Source: Eggerthellaceae bacterium
Lineage (GTDB): Bacteria > Actinomycetota > Coriobacteriia > Coriobacteriales > Eggerthellaceae
Direction of reading: 5' to 3'
DNA: 64,000 nucleotides
Assembly: GCA_015062605.1 (NCBI GenBank)
Contig: SUUI01000002.1
Location: 62,001-126,000 of the forward strand
Both the position numbers and the translations under genes were made by a program. Of this stretch, positions 27,401 to 33,093 are shown piece by piece; the first letter of the stretch is position 1, and every line of letters starts with the position of its first letter. The notes beneath the pieces are model-generated. The model had not been told where the DNA came from. It saw only the letters and a program-made list of their open reading frames with translations, and searched no databases.

Positions 27401-27473
27401 ACAAGGTCGCAACGATCTTGCCCTCGATTGTCTTTCCACCCTTGCCGATTCTGTCAAGTGCTCTGTTCAACAT
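21441..27473 (-). CDS. Large LPQTG-anchored surface protein with InlB-type B repeats and MBG domains
   Basis: The 2010-residue product has an N-terminal signal peptide (KIVATLLTLSLSLMAWNPVNIS near 22-43, cleavage after AFA), then an Asp/Glu-rich linker to about residue 145. Several Listeria-Bacteroides (InlB B) repeats follow, recognised by GYTFGGWFTNAA, GYVFEGWFLDSAG and GYKFIGWYSDEA each ending YAKW, roughly residues 530-1240. Near residues 1550-1720 are two identical MBG-type domains (DASKVYGADDPTPFDYTVTG), then another MBG-like region and a final B repeat. The C-terminus at 1970 is LPQTGDD, a hydrophobic stretch GVLGGASLLSLLALVVA and RRRMR, a sortase signal. An adhesin or host-contact protein is inferred. 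ATG 27473 has AGGTGG 8 bases ahead; GTG 27485 is the alternative. No sortase gene is adjacent. Confidence 0.88.
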   Translation of the reverse strand: MLNRALDRIGKGGKTIEGKIVATLLTLSLSLMAWNPVNISMAFADDEVGTDVIASEISDKIVDESAIDEVEGVSDALEGDEAADAVDGVADEVGESLDGEALDDEGEYAEDVDDVEIDDEAITEDGDDADADDEGEEGTEADEPEATEPADAEAAAELAKAYPAQAFNDSASGLTVDVTAPVGALPAGATMKVKPVEADDTIMDAVADALPDGKVAKNVTAVDITFFNAEGAEIEPLVPIKVKMQSWAMLTADDPVVVHIDEKDDGAVVGKIVAEKKAGLTTMEFNSDKFSVYVVVEQGEGARVKVEFKNGKGSTASTLATMYVKKKDITDSNILAQVLYDPSSELTVTAPSIFKGWTTDEDYIFTPITEGEGDEQVVVKPATAPLTIADVRTEVAGIDWDTVTDAGSDGGTVITYYAMIAKQYDINYVDATGASLGKDQVVFRADDTSGDWKSYTISLGYVPEDDEHSFAGWHGNPEENIQGWTADTLYQLGDTVTIKGDVEFSVDTPEGHWLVFDENGKGATYNAPQFVKSGEVTVNNLLPMQRKGYTFGGWFTNAACTAGNEFSFGHELQEGITVYAKWTAKTPSYYTVIIWKQNISGSGYDFGEAITLQGTTDTTVNTVSQVGDGDSAYVRVNGVSKQYTGFHLTEFDEDVTITPEDNAVVNVYYNRNEYTLTFRAENSGSGNVETTTKDGYDLMRVNNGGSGYSYYIKINGTWYQLTRGTGSSAADPYRVWENRTIRSDSNVTPGGYLRMSRWNNNQYYQVSISSSEYTPPADTGVYKTITALYQQPIGENFPITDNGASSEWRWDPQESSTFNQVLVYIDIMPAENVTFYPSTSTAGTRYMEFYVEALPGQTPDRTWNGRSFVKHGNTIPAKYNFFTEAEDFIDLTGYTKLGSDPAFNNDGEADPGSGGTIRFYYTRQTFTINFMDGAYVDGNGNPITGQPSQGQIDHADGISYEADVSSYNSYTPETTPDGYVFEGWFLDSAGNTPYTFTTMPEGGMTVYAKWRQIQYRVFLHPDADGDSTLDWGSGSQQMNFRVSYGDRVSAPTGMRNGYKFIGWYSDEAKTHMFKAETTLLTDSTVTTSYDKTTHMTDPMDKWGNGATSNSDITGWDDDHNPETPGKDRFWITRELNLYAKWSKTLDGADGIGVLYSLYDSDVDETGSGIAEDKKLYKDNVEATAVPAVTPPDGYVFDYWIMQKWDSTQNKYVDVPEGSKGSVIYAGQAYEVLEANARSEAVVDDDGHPVYVTNSAGQYLDENGKVIDQTKEGWESLCVQKHTYTIQLRAKYKAVEEATPTHISWFNNDGEEAFHVDKTTTPALGINEAVAIQDPQPREGYIFLGWARVATSTSEDPAEAAEQAEAWEADEGNYEQALTAANLLVRYDTSGAEPVYIIADEENEHYGDPATQVAADEALPYHAMFAVWAPIVTAEVTGETTEATFDGAEHTATYTVTYKAGSETLASLDGTGITATESLADKVEGSTISGKNLSAINAGTYTATASVFLNASGTEITSGDTTYIITSEGYAIAKKIGNPLPAHATGTVTVKINPAELTVKPVDASKVYGADDPTPFDYTVTGMQNGDTEAAVKALIGATVTRATGEDVATYTMTATGPDAITNYTVKYETGTFTITAAELTVKPVDASKVYGADDPTPFDYTVTGMQNGDTEAAVKALIGATVTRATGEDVATYTMTATGPDAITNYTVKYETGTFTITAASIDDDARFEITDPVDTTYNGQEQKQPVTITDTVTGKPLVPGEDYEITYTDAKDGDDITDAGEITVTVSGKGNYEGTINTSYTIKPAPVTVTIDDQSKTYDNNPATDPELTYVIEGVVEGEDPTEVLGIEVSREEGQDAGEYAITAKATVENLNYTVTVKDGTFTINPAEYTLKFDPNGGILRGSTDVLEIPVTVGKEADRDFTIIEAPTRTGYTFLYWRGSEYQPGDTYKVEGDHTFTAEWAKNAEKPVLPQTGDDRGTTAGVLGGASLLSLLALVVARRRMREEDYEVA
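22314..22811 (-). repeat. Exact 249-bp tandem duplication inside the surface protein gene
   Basis: Bases 22314-22562 and 22563-22811 appear identical by direct reading, each encoding the same 83-residue MBG-type domain in frame. Base composition is clearly richer in GC, with G/C-ending codons, than the flanking parts of the gene. Identity at silent sites points to a recent duplication or gene conversion. Confidence 0.9.
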
Positions 27474-27925
27474 TTCCCTTACCACCTTTTTACCGTCTAC
27501 AGCTTTGTGATCGCTTACGCAAAACTCTCTTGCAGACCTATACGCCCTGTCGATTCCACGCCCTCAAATTGTCGTTTGAGAGCCTGCAAATCTGCTTGAG
27601 CACACAGGTAGCGATACTAACCCATAGTAAAACTATTATATTCTACCATAGAATGCAGGTTTTAGGGGAAACAAATGAACGAGTTTGATTAATTGAACTT
27701 CCTGAAAAATCGCCTCGCATCAGGCATTTTCATGAGGCATGTCATTTTCAAAATGAGATGTATGTACAAAATTTCGGACTTTCTCGAAGCATCATAAAAC
27801 CTGCTGCATACGCACTCAGTTTTTATAGGAACCTCTGCAACAATTCGCACCTCGATGTGCGCATGCGCTATCGCATGCGCGCTTCCCCATAAGACATGTC
27901 GCATATCAGATTGCCAAGTGCCATA
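27474..27925. other. Long intergenic region with the surface protein leader
   Basis: No gene is supported. On the minus strand a TATAAT (27635-27640) would give a leader of about 155 bases for the surface protein gene. The leader contains CTCAAA/TTTGAG and TTGCAG/CTGCAA complementary pairs, so it may fold, but I recognise no riboswitch. Further away are a 15-bp palindrome TCATTTT-C-AAAATGA (27742-27756) and a 9-bp hairpin GCGCATGCG-CTAT-CGCATGCGC (27859-27880) without a U tract. The stretch is richer in AT than its neighbours. Confidence 0.4.
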
Positions 27926-27952
27926 AAGAAAGGCCCCCATGGGGACCTTTCT
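27926..27952 (-). terminator. Terminator of the YdcZ-type transporter gene
   Basis: On the minus strand AGAAAGG-(T)-CCCC pairs with GGGG-CCTTTCT around ATG with one bulge, followed by TTTATGG. It lies about 45 bases past the stop. Confidence 0.7.
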
Positions 27953-27995
27953 GAAGAGCACAGTTGTTGGGGGGCGTGTGTCCCTATCCTTTTCG

Positions 27996-28934
27996 TTACA
28001 CCATCGTTTTTCCGATGACCGTGCAGATGATGCCGATGCCGATGCATATAAGCGCGATGATACGTCCGCGGCTCACCTTTATCTTCCGGCTTTGGAACCA
28101 TCCCAAGGTATCGACGACCATGCCGCCACCGATCTGACCGAACATGATGCCTGCCATGACCAAGCCCACGCCGACAATCGGCGTAGCGATGACGTTGCCG
28201 AGAATGCCTAAAATCGCATAGAGGCCGGGCAGATACTGCCACGCGGGGATGCCCTTGAGCGAGATCAGCTTGCCGCGCTGCTTAATCAAAAACGCAATGG
28301 AGAAGATGATGAAAGCAACCGTGCAGCTCACAAGCGTCGCCTCGAAGTTACCCACCGTCTTGGCGAGCGTTGCGTTCGTGGGGCTCTGGAATGCGCTCGC
28401 GAAGCCCGCGGAAAGCGCCAGGATCGCATACAGCACAAGCTTCACACTTGACTTGCCCGCATTGCCCTGCCCTGCCAGATTCTTCGTATTGGTGCCTTTC
28501 GCATCGAAATACATCACGAGGATGCCTGCGCACACGAACAAGCAGCCGACCAAGCGCAACGGGGAGAACGGAATCGGCGTCGTCGCGAACCAACCGAATG
28601 CATCGATGGCCATACCCATCGACACCTGGCCGAACATCATAAGAGCGCCAGTGAGCACCACGCCGAGCTTCGGAGTGGCGAGCGTCATGCAGAGCACGAT
28701 GTATCCGCCGTATGCACCGCCGATAAGCTGCCAGAACGGCACCTGCGTGATTAAAGCTAAGTTTCCCGTGCCGAAGATGAGCACTATGATGATTTGAAGC
28801 ACGGTGCCGACGCCGAACGTAAGCACTGTAGCTCCCAGACCGTTGAGCTTGCGGCTCAAAGCCGCATTCGTCGGAGCTTGAGCAGCCATCAGAAGGCCGC
28901 AGCATACCGGAATCAGAACAGCAAGAGAACTCAT
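27996..28934 (-). CDS. DMT-superfamily transporter with two YdcZ (DUF606) domains
   Basis: The 312-residue protein has about ten membrane helices arranged as two repeats. Each repeat opens with the YdcZ pattern: GLLMAAQAPTNAALSRKLNGLGATVLTFGVGT near 13-44 and AGFASAFQSPTNATLAKTVGNFEATLVSCTVAF in the second half, and each ends with a GQIGGGMVVDTLGWF or GQVSMGMAIDAFGWF segment. These are inner-membrane drug/metabolite-type carriers of unknown substrate; usual YdcZ proteins are about 150 residues, so this is the fused form. The frame reaches 29042 but the ATG at 28934 with AAGGA upstream begins the homology. TATAAT on the minus strand at 28971-28976 is a likely -10. Confidence 0.86.
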   Translation of the reverse strand: MSSLAVLIPVCCGLLMAAQAPTNAALSRKLNGLGATVLTFGVGTVLQIIIVLIFGTGNLALITQVPFWQLIGGAYGGYIVLCMTLATPKLGVVLTGALMMFGQVSMGMAIDAFGWFATTPIPFSPLRLVGCLFVCAGILVMYFDAKGTNTKNLAGQGNAGKSSVKLVLYAILALSAGFASAFQSPTNATLAKTVGNFEATLVSCTVAFIIFSIAFLIKQRGKLISLKGIPAWQYLPGLYAILGILGNVIATPIVGVGLVMAGIMFGQIGGGMVVDTLGWFQSRKIKVSRGRIIALICIGIGIICTVIGKTMV

Positions 28935-28984
28935 GAGCGTGGTTTCCTTCCTTGTCGTTTCGCGTTTCGCATTATAAACGAAAA

Positions 28985-29008
28985 GGGTCCGACGAAACCG
29001 TCGGACCC
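28985..29008 (-). terminator. Terminator of the GGGtGRT gene
   Basis: Perfect 10-bp stem GGGTCCGACG / CGTCGGACCC with loop AAAC; on the minus strand TTTTCGTTT follows directly. It lies 58 bases after the stop, just upstream of the next promoter. Confidence 0.82.
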
Positions 29009-29066
29009 CATGTGGTAGCGTATATGCCGCTATCGGTCGCATTTATGCATACGACATGCGAAAACC

Positions 29067-30065
29067 TTACTTGAGCGCTTGCTCCACGGCGACGGCGACG
29101 GCGACGGTAGCACCGACCATCGGGTTGTTGCCCATGCCCAGATACCCCATCATCTCGACATGAGCCGGCACGCTCGAGGAGCCTGCGAACTGCGCATCGG
29201 AATGCATGCGACCCATCGTGTCGGTCATGCCATAGCTTGCAGGACCAGCCGCCATGTTATCGGGATGCAACGTGCGGCCCGTGCCGCCGCCACTCGCCAC
29301 GCTGAAGTACTTCTTACCCTGCTCGATGCACTCCTTCTTGTACGTGCCCGCAACCGGATGCTGGAAGCGCGTCGGGTTCGTGGAGTTGCCCGTGATCGAC
29401 ACATCGACGCCCTCATGATGCATGATGGCGACGCCTTCGCGCACATCATCTGCGCCGAAGCAGCGCACCCCTGCGCGCTCACCTGTTGAATACGGCACCT
29501 CGCGCACGATGGTAAGCTCGCCTGTGTAGTAGTCGAACTGCGTCTGCACGTAGGTGAACCCGTTGATGCGGCTGATGATCTGCGCCGCGTCCTTACCCAA
29601 GCCGTTCAGGATGACGCGAAGCGGCTTCTTTCTCGCCTTATTGGCGTTCTTGCAGATGCCGATGGCGCCTTCAGCAGCCGCGAAGCTCTCGTGACCTGCC
29701 AGAAACGCGAAGCACTCGGTCTCGTCGCGAAGCAGCATGGCGGCAAGATTGCCGTGGCCAAGTCCGACCTTGCGGTCATCTGCGACCGAGCCGGGAATGC
29801 AGAAGCTCTGGAGTCCGATGCCTATGGCCTCTGCGGCCTCGGCTGCAGTCGTAACACCTTTTTTGATGGCAATGGCGGCGCCCACGCAATACGCCCAGCA
29901 CACGTTCTCGAAGCAGATGGGCTGTACGCCCTTGGCGATCTCGTAAGGGTCGAAGCCCGCATCCTGGCAGATCTCTCGGCACTGCTCGATGCTGTCGATG
30001 CCATAGGTGGCGAGGACGGGCATGATCTGGTCGATGCGACGCTCGTAACTTTCAAACAAAGCCAT
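29067..30065 (-). CDS. GGGtGRT family protein
   Basis: The 332-residue protein contains the motif that names this family, SGGGTGRTLHPDNMAAG near residues 271-287, and a conserved C-terminal part MGRMHSDAQFAGSSSVPAHVEMMGYLG. Other fixed segments are CFENVCWAYCVGAAIAIKKG near 50-69 and VGLGHGNLAAMLLRDETECFAFLAGHESFAAAEGA near 99-133. No enzymatic function is established for the family. Cysteines at about 32, 50, 55, 59 and 88 are not in a ferredoxin pattern. It follows a NifU-like gene by 15 bases, a pairing often seen in anaerobes, so a role in Fe-S or metal-cluster chemistry is inferred from context only. Confidence 0.9.
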   Translation of the reverse strand: MALFESYERRIDQIMPVLATYGIDSIEQCREICQDAGFDPYEIAKGVQPICFENVCWAYCVGAAIAIKKGVTTAAEAAEAIGIGLQSFCIPGSVADDRKVGLGHGNLAAMLLRDETECFAFLAGHESFAAAEGAIGICKNANKARKKPLRVILNGLGKDAAQIISRINGFTYVQTQFDYYTGELTIVREVPYSTGERAGVRCFGADDVREGVAIMHHEGVDVSITGNSTNPTRFQHPVAGTYKKECIEQGKKYFSVASGGGTGRTLHPDNMAAGPASYGMTDTMGRMHSDAQFAGSSSVPAHVEMMGYLGMGNNPMVGATVAVAVAVEQALK

Positions 30066-30080
30066 GATATCCGTCCTTTC

Positions 30081-30773
30081 CTACTCTTGACGTGGGTCGA
30101 TGTATTTCGCGGCATCGTCGAACTGACCGTAATGGCCCTTCGCTTTCTCGAGCGCATCGTTCGCGTCCATGCCGCCCTTGATGTATTCCATCATCTTGCC
30201 CAGGTTCACGAACTCATAGCCGATGATCTCGTCATCGGCGTTAAGCGCCTGGCGCGTGATGTAGCCTTCGGTGAGGTTTAAGTAGCGCGGACCCTTGACC
30301 TTCGTGGCATAGGTCGTGCCGACCTGGCTCGAAAGGCCCTTTCCCAGATCCTCCAAGCCGCCGCCGATGACAAGTCCGCCCTCGCTAAATGCGCTTTGGC
30401 TGCGACCGTAGACGATCTGCAGGAACAGCTCGCGCATAGCGGTGTTGATAGCGTCGCATACAAGGTCGGTGTTGAGCGCCTCCAGAATCGTCTTGCCGAT
30501 CAAGATCTCGGATGCCATGGCTGCCGAATGCGTCATGCCCGAGCAGCCGATGGTCTCGACGAGCGCCTCCTCGATGATGCCGTCCTTCACGTTAAGCGTC
30601 AGCTTGCAACCGCCCTGCTGCGGTGCGCACCAGCCGATGCCGTGCGTAAATCCGCTGACGTCCTCGATTTGCTTGACTTGCACCCATTTGCCCTCTTCAG
30701 GGATGGGAGCAGGACCGTGATATGCACCCTTTGCGACGGGGCACATATGCTCTACTTCGGTTGAATAGATCAT
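30081..30773 (-). CDS. NifU_N-like iron-sulfur scaffold-related protein
   Basis: The 230-residue protein has the fold signature of IscU/NifU N-terminal scaffolds: GWCAPQQGGCKLTLNVKDGIIEEALVETIGCSGMTHSAAMASEIL near residues 47-91, with the cysteine-containing GCSGMTHS in place of the usual GCAxS. A third canonical cysteine is not obvious in the second half, so cluster binding may differ from IscU. The start is ATG 30773 with AAGGAG 7 bases ahead; the frame is open to 30842. Cytosolic. It is followed by the GGGtGRT gene and preceded by a LysR gene on the same strand; TAGAAT at 30821-30826 is a possible own promoter. Confidence 0.78.
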   Translation of the reverse strand: MIYSTEVEHMCPVAKGAYHGPAPIPEEGKWVQVKQIEDVSGFTHGIGWCAPQQGGCKLTLNVKDGIIEEALVETIGCSGMTHSAAMASEILIGKTILEALNTDLVCDAINTAMRELFLQIVYGRSQSAFSEGGLVIGGGLEDLGKGLSSQVGTTYATKVKGPRYLNLTEGYITRQALNADDEIIGYEFVNLGKMMEYIKGGMDANDALEKAKGHYGQFDDAAKYIDPRQE

Positions 30774-30890
30774 GAGGCCTCTCCTTGGTATGTAGGATTC
30801 TCGATACCTTCGATACTGCCATTCTAGCCCAAAGGCACACAACGCGGCAGCATGCGAACGATATTTCGGGCGAAAGATTTTTGAAATGTA

Positions 30891-31823
30891 TTACCGAAGC
30901 GGTGGCAGAACTGCGTTGCGGAATTCCTCGTCCGAAAACATCGTCTTCGTCGTATTGATGAAGCGGTTGAGCGCATCGGATTTATCGGATTTGCGCCAGA
31001 TGGCGCACACATCGAACTCGAGTCGTTCATCCGTTATCGGCACGAACGCCATGCCCCGCATCTCGGTGATATGAATCGCATGGCTGACAACCAGACCAAC
31101 ACCGTATCCGCGACGCGCATACATCGCGATTTCGTCCGGGTCGCTCAAGACGTCCTGCATCTTCACGTCGCTGCCGAACTCATCGGTAAGTATGCGGCTT
31201 AAGTAGTTGTAGTGCGACTCGAAATATTTGCGTGATGGCAGGATGAACGTCTCATCTGCCAGATCCGCCAAGGTAAGCGCAGCAGATTGCGCAAGCGGGT
31301 GATCCTTCGGCAGGATGACGCCATACCTATCGCCGTACAGCGCAAGCTTATCGAAGCGTGCGGGGTCATAGCCGCTCAAGTCCATATCGAAGATCAAGTC
31401 GAAGGTGCCGTTCTGCAGGTTTTGGCGCAAGATCTCGCCCTGACCACGGACGAAACGCACCTCGGCGGTCGGGTTCTCCTCCGCGAACACGCCGTACACG
31501 CCCATGATGAGACGATGCGCTGCAGCGTACAGATAGCCGACGTTGAGCTTGACAGGAGAGCTGTTCTTCATCTGGTCGACAACGCTGATGCACTTGTTGT
31601 AGGCCTCGATCACGGCGCTTGCGTTGTCTTTGAGCGCCTGGCCGATGGGCGTCAGCACGACCTGGCGGTTGTTGCGCTCGAAGACCTGGCAACCAAGCTC
31701 GCGTTCGAGCGCGCCTATGTGCTTGCTCAAGGTGGATTGGCTGATGAAGCACTTCTTCGCCGCCACCCCGAAATTCAAGGTGTTAGCAAGGCAAACGAAT
31801 TCTTCAAGCACTTCGATCTTCAT
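30891..31823 (-). CDS. LysR-family transcriptional regulator
   Basis: The 310-residue protein has a LysR winged-helix N-terminus: EVLEEFVCLANTLNFGVAAKKCFISQSTLSKHIGALERELGCQVFERN over residues 3-50, then a two-lobe effector domain (KLNVGYLYAAAHRLIMG, FDLIFDMDLSG, YGVGLVV). It likely binds a small aromatic or organic acid effector, but which one is unknown. ATG 31823 (MKIEVLEEF) fits the family start. It sits between the NifU-like pair and the molybdoenzyme operon and could control either; all are on the minus strand. Confidence 0.9.
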   Translation of the reverse strand: MKIEVLEEFVCLANTLNFGVAAKKCFISQSTLSKHIGALERELGCQVFERNNRQVVLTPIGQALKDNASAVIEAYNKCISVVDQMKNSSPVKLNVGYLYAAAHRLIMGVYGVFAEENPTAEVRFVRGQGEILRQNLQNGTFDLIFDMDLSGYDPARFDKLALYGDRYGVILPKDHPLAQSAALTLADLADETFILPSRKYFESHYNYLSRILTDEFGSDVKMQDVLSDPDEIAMYARRGYGVGLVVSHAIHITEMRGMAFVPITDERLEFDVCAIWRKSDKSDALNRFINTTKTMFSDEEFRNAVLPPLR

Positions 31824-31901
31824 GTGATGCACCATTTGAGAGAAAAGCGGTCGCGCAGGTGCAATTCTATGGGAAACAAACGAACTGTCAAGCGCGGCGC
31901 A

Positions 31902-31927
31902 AGAAGCCCTGAAGCTGCATCAGGCTT
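31902..31927 (-). terminator. Possible terminator at the end of the molybdoenzyme operon
   Basis: On the minus strand GAAGCC-TGA pairs with TCA-(G)-GGCTTC, followed by TTGCG. It overlaps the last codons of the preceding small gene. The U tract is poor. Confidence 0.45.
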
Positions 31928-32234
31928 CGTCGGGATGAGGAATCGGCACGCTGCGCGAGGGACAGGTTTCGCTCTCGGTGTTCTCTATGGGGTCTTGGTT
32001 CGCCTGCGCGCAGGGATTGCCGCAGTCGATCTGATAGCGTCCGCAGAATTTCGCGCGCGGGACGGTCGACCACGTGAGGTCGCATCCGCACTTCGCGCAC
32101 GATCGCGGCTCGGGGTCAGGTGTCATCTGGTAGTCGAAAACGGCGATGGTTCCGCAATCGGGGCAGGTCACACCCACCATGCGCGGCGGCGTGCATTTGC
32201 CACACAGCGGATTGCATGACCAGCACAGCGCCAT
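31920..32234 (-). CDS. Small cysteine-rich (zinc-ribbon-like) protein, last gene of the molybdoenzyme operon
   Basis: The 104-residue protein has ten or more cysteines arranged as CWSCNPLCGKC (residues 4-14), CPDCG (24-28), CAKCGC (about 46-51), CGRYQIDCGNPC (about 64-75) and a single Cys in ETCPSRS. The CxxC pairs look like zinc knuckles or rubredoxin-like sites. I do not recognise a family. The ATG at 32234 is 4 bases after the stop of the gene before it, and the reading frame open upstream to 32495 is only chance extension. Its place after a molybdopterin catalytic subunit and an Fe-S subunit suggests an assembly, electron-transfer or regulatory role. Confidence 0.7.
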   Translation of the reverse strand: MALCWSCNPLCGKCTPPRMVGVTCPDCGTIAVFDYQMTPDPEPRSCAKCGCDLTWSTVPRAKFCGRYQIDCGNPCAQANQDPIENTESETCPSRSVPIPHPDEA

Positions 32235-32238
32235 CTTA

Positions 32239-32580
32239 CTAAGCCTCGGTCCCCTCGTCGTCGGGAACGATCTTGCCGTCCTTGATCTTGATCTTTTTGA
32301 GCGGCAGACCGGCGATATCAGTGCCTTCGCCCCCGTGGGCCGCACCGCCGCCGTAGATGAGGCCCGATGGGTCATAGCCTTCTTGGAAGCCCGGGCCATC
32401 GGTCGGATAGCTGATATAGCGGAGCTTGATGTTCGTGCTCGAGCAGCTCGTGCATACGGCCGCATCCACCTCTTCCTTGGGACCAGAGACGACAAACTCG
32501 ATCTCGCAGTCGAGGCAGCGCATGGTGTATTCGGGATAGGTGTTCCACCCGGGAATGTAATGGCCGTTCGTTTCCGTCAT
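32239..32580 (-). CDS. Small CxxC-pair protein in the molybdoenzyme operon
   Basis: The 113-residue protein starts TETNGHYIPGWNTYPEY, then has two cysteine pairs, MRCLDCEIEF near residue 21 and AVCTSCSSTN near 43, consistent with one four-Cys zinc ribbon. The C-terminal half is Gly-rich (SGLIYGGGAAHGGEGTDIAG) and ends acidic (KIVPDDEGTEA). No family recognised. Two ATGs lie in tandem; 32580 has AAGGAG at 7 bases, 32583 at 4. It follows two strong hairpins that separate it from the Fe-S subunit gene and is followed closely by another Cys-rich gene. Confidence 0.7.
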   Translation of the reverse strand: MTETNGHYIPGWNTYPEYTMRCLDCEIEFVVSGPKEEVDAAVCTSCSSTNIKLRYISYPTDGPGFQEGYDPSGLIYGGGAAHGGEGTDIAGLPLKKIKIKDGKIVPDDEGTEA

Positions 32581-32629
32581 CATCTATCTCCTTCGCTATC
32601 CTTCTTAAGATCATCTTATTTTGCAAGAA

Positions 32630-32661
32630 GGAGTGGACATGATACCACACATGCCCACTCC
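32630..32661 (-). terminator. Intra-operon hairpin, probable partial terminator
   Basis: Arms GGAGTGGACATG / CATGCCCACTCC (12 bp, one wobble) with an 8-base loop; on the minus strand TTCTTGCAAAAT follows. It lies between the Fe-S subunit gene and the two small Cys-rich genes and would lower their expression. Confidence 0.55.
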
Positions 32662-32688
32662 CCTTATCTCGAACGTACGGCAGTATCG

Positions 32689-32718
32689 CCGTGCAGGGAG
32701 CAAATCCTCCCCGCACGG
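32689..32718 (-). other. Second intra-operon hairpin
   Basis: CCGTGC-AGGGAG and CTCCCC-GCACGG pair over 12 bp with one wobble around CAAATC. It begins 16 bases after the Fe-S subunit stop, with no U tract. It may stabilise the upstream mRNA end. Confidence 0.5.
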
Positions 32719-32733
32719 TCAACACCAAAGTAC

Positions 32734-33069
32734 TTACTTCGTAATGATGTAGGTCTTGCCCTCGGCTTCCTCAGCCTTCTTGGCCAGCTCCTCGATCGTG
32801 CCGTATTCCATGCAGAATGCCAGGCAGTGATGCACGCATGCCGGCTTCTTGCCAGCGGCGACGCGATCCTCGCAGAAGTTGCAGAGCGTGGTCAGGATAG
32901 GAGCGTAGTCGAAGTTCCACGTACGCTCATCAATCTGGAAAGGACCGATCTGCTCAAGCTTGATGCCCCACTCGCCTAAACCCAGACCGAGCTCGTTACG
33001 GCATGCGATTTCGCAGCTATGGCAGCCAGTGCAATACTCGTAATTGATAAGCAATGCTTTCTTGCTCAT
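32734..33069 (-). CDS. 4Fe-4S electron-transfer subunit of a molybdopterin oxidoreductase
   Basis: The 111-residue protein has cysteine sets CTGCHSCEIACR (residues 13-24) and, further on, CNFCEDRVAAGKKPACVHHC near 63-82 plus Cys in AFCMEYG. This is a shortened version of the DmsB/NrfC-type Fe-S subunits, enough for about two clusters. No signal peptide or membrane helix, so it is cytosolic like its partner. The gene lies 24 bases after the catalytic subunit gene. It likely passes electrons from ferredoxin or a reductase to the molybdenum cofactor. Confidence 0.85.
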   Translation of the reverse strand: MSKKALLINYEYCTGCHSCEIACRNELGLGLGEWGIKLEQIGPFQIDERTWNFDYAPILTTLCNFCEDRVAAGKKPACVHHCLAFCMEYGTIEELAKKAEEAEGKTYIITK

Positions 33070-33093
33070 GTTCTCTCCTCCTTCGCTGTTCCT

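Noticed and set aside
31920-32495. 191-residue version of the last small Cys-rich gene
   Set aside because: The first 87 residues run antisense-free but out of frame through the preceding small gene and are Arg/Ser-rich; the Cys-rich part starts at its own ATG at 32234.
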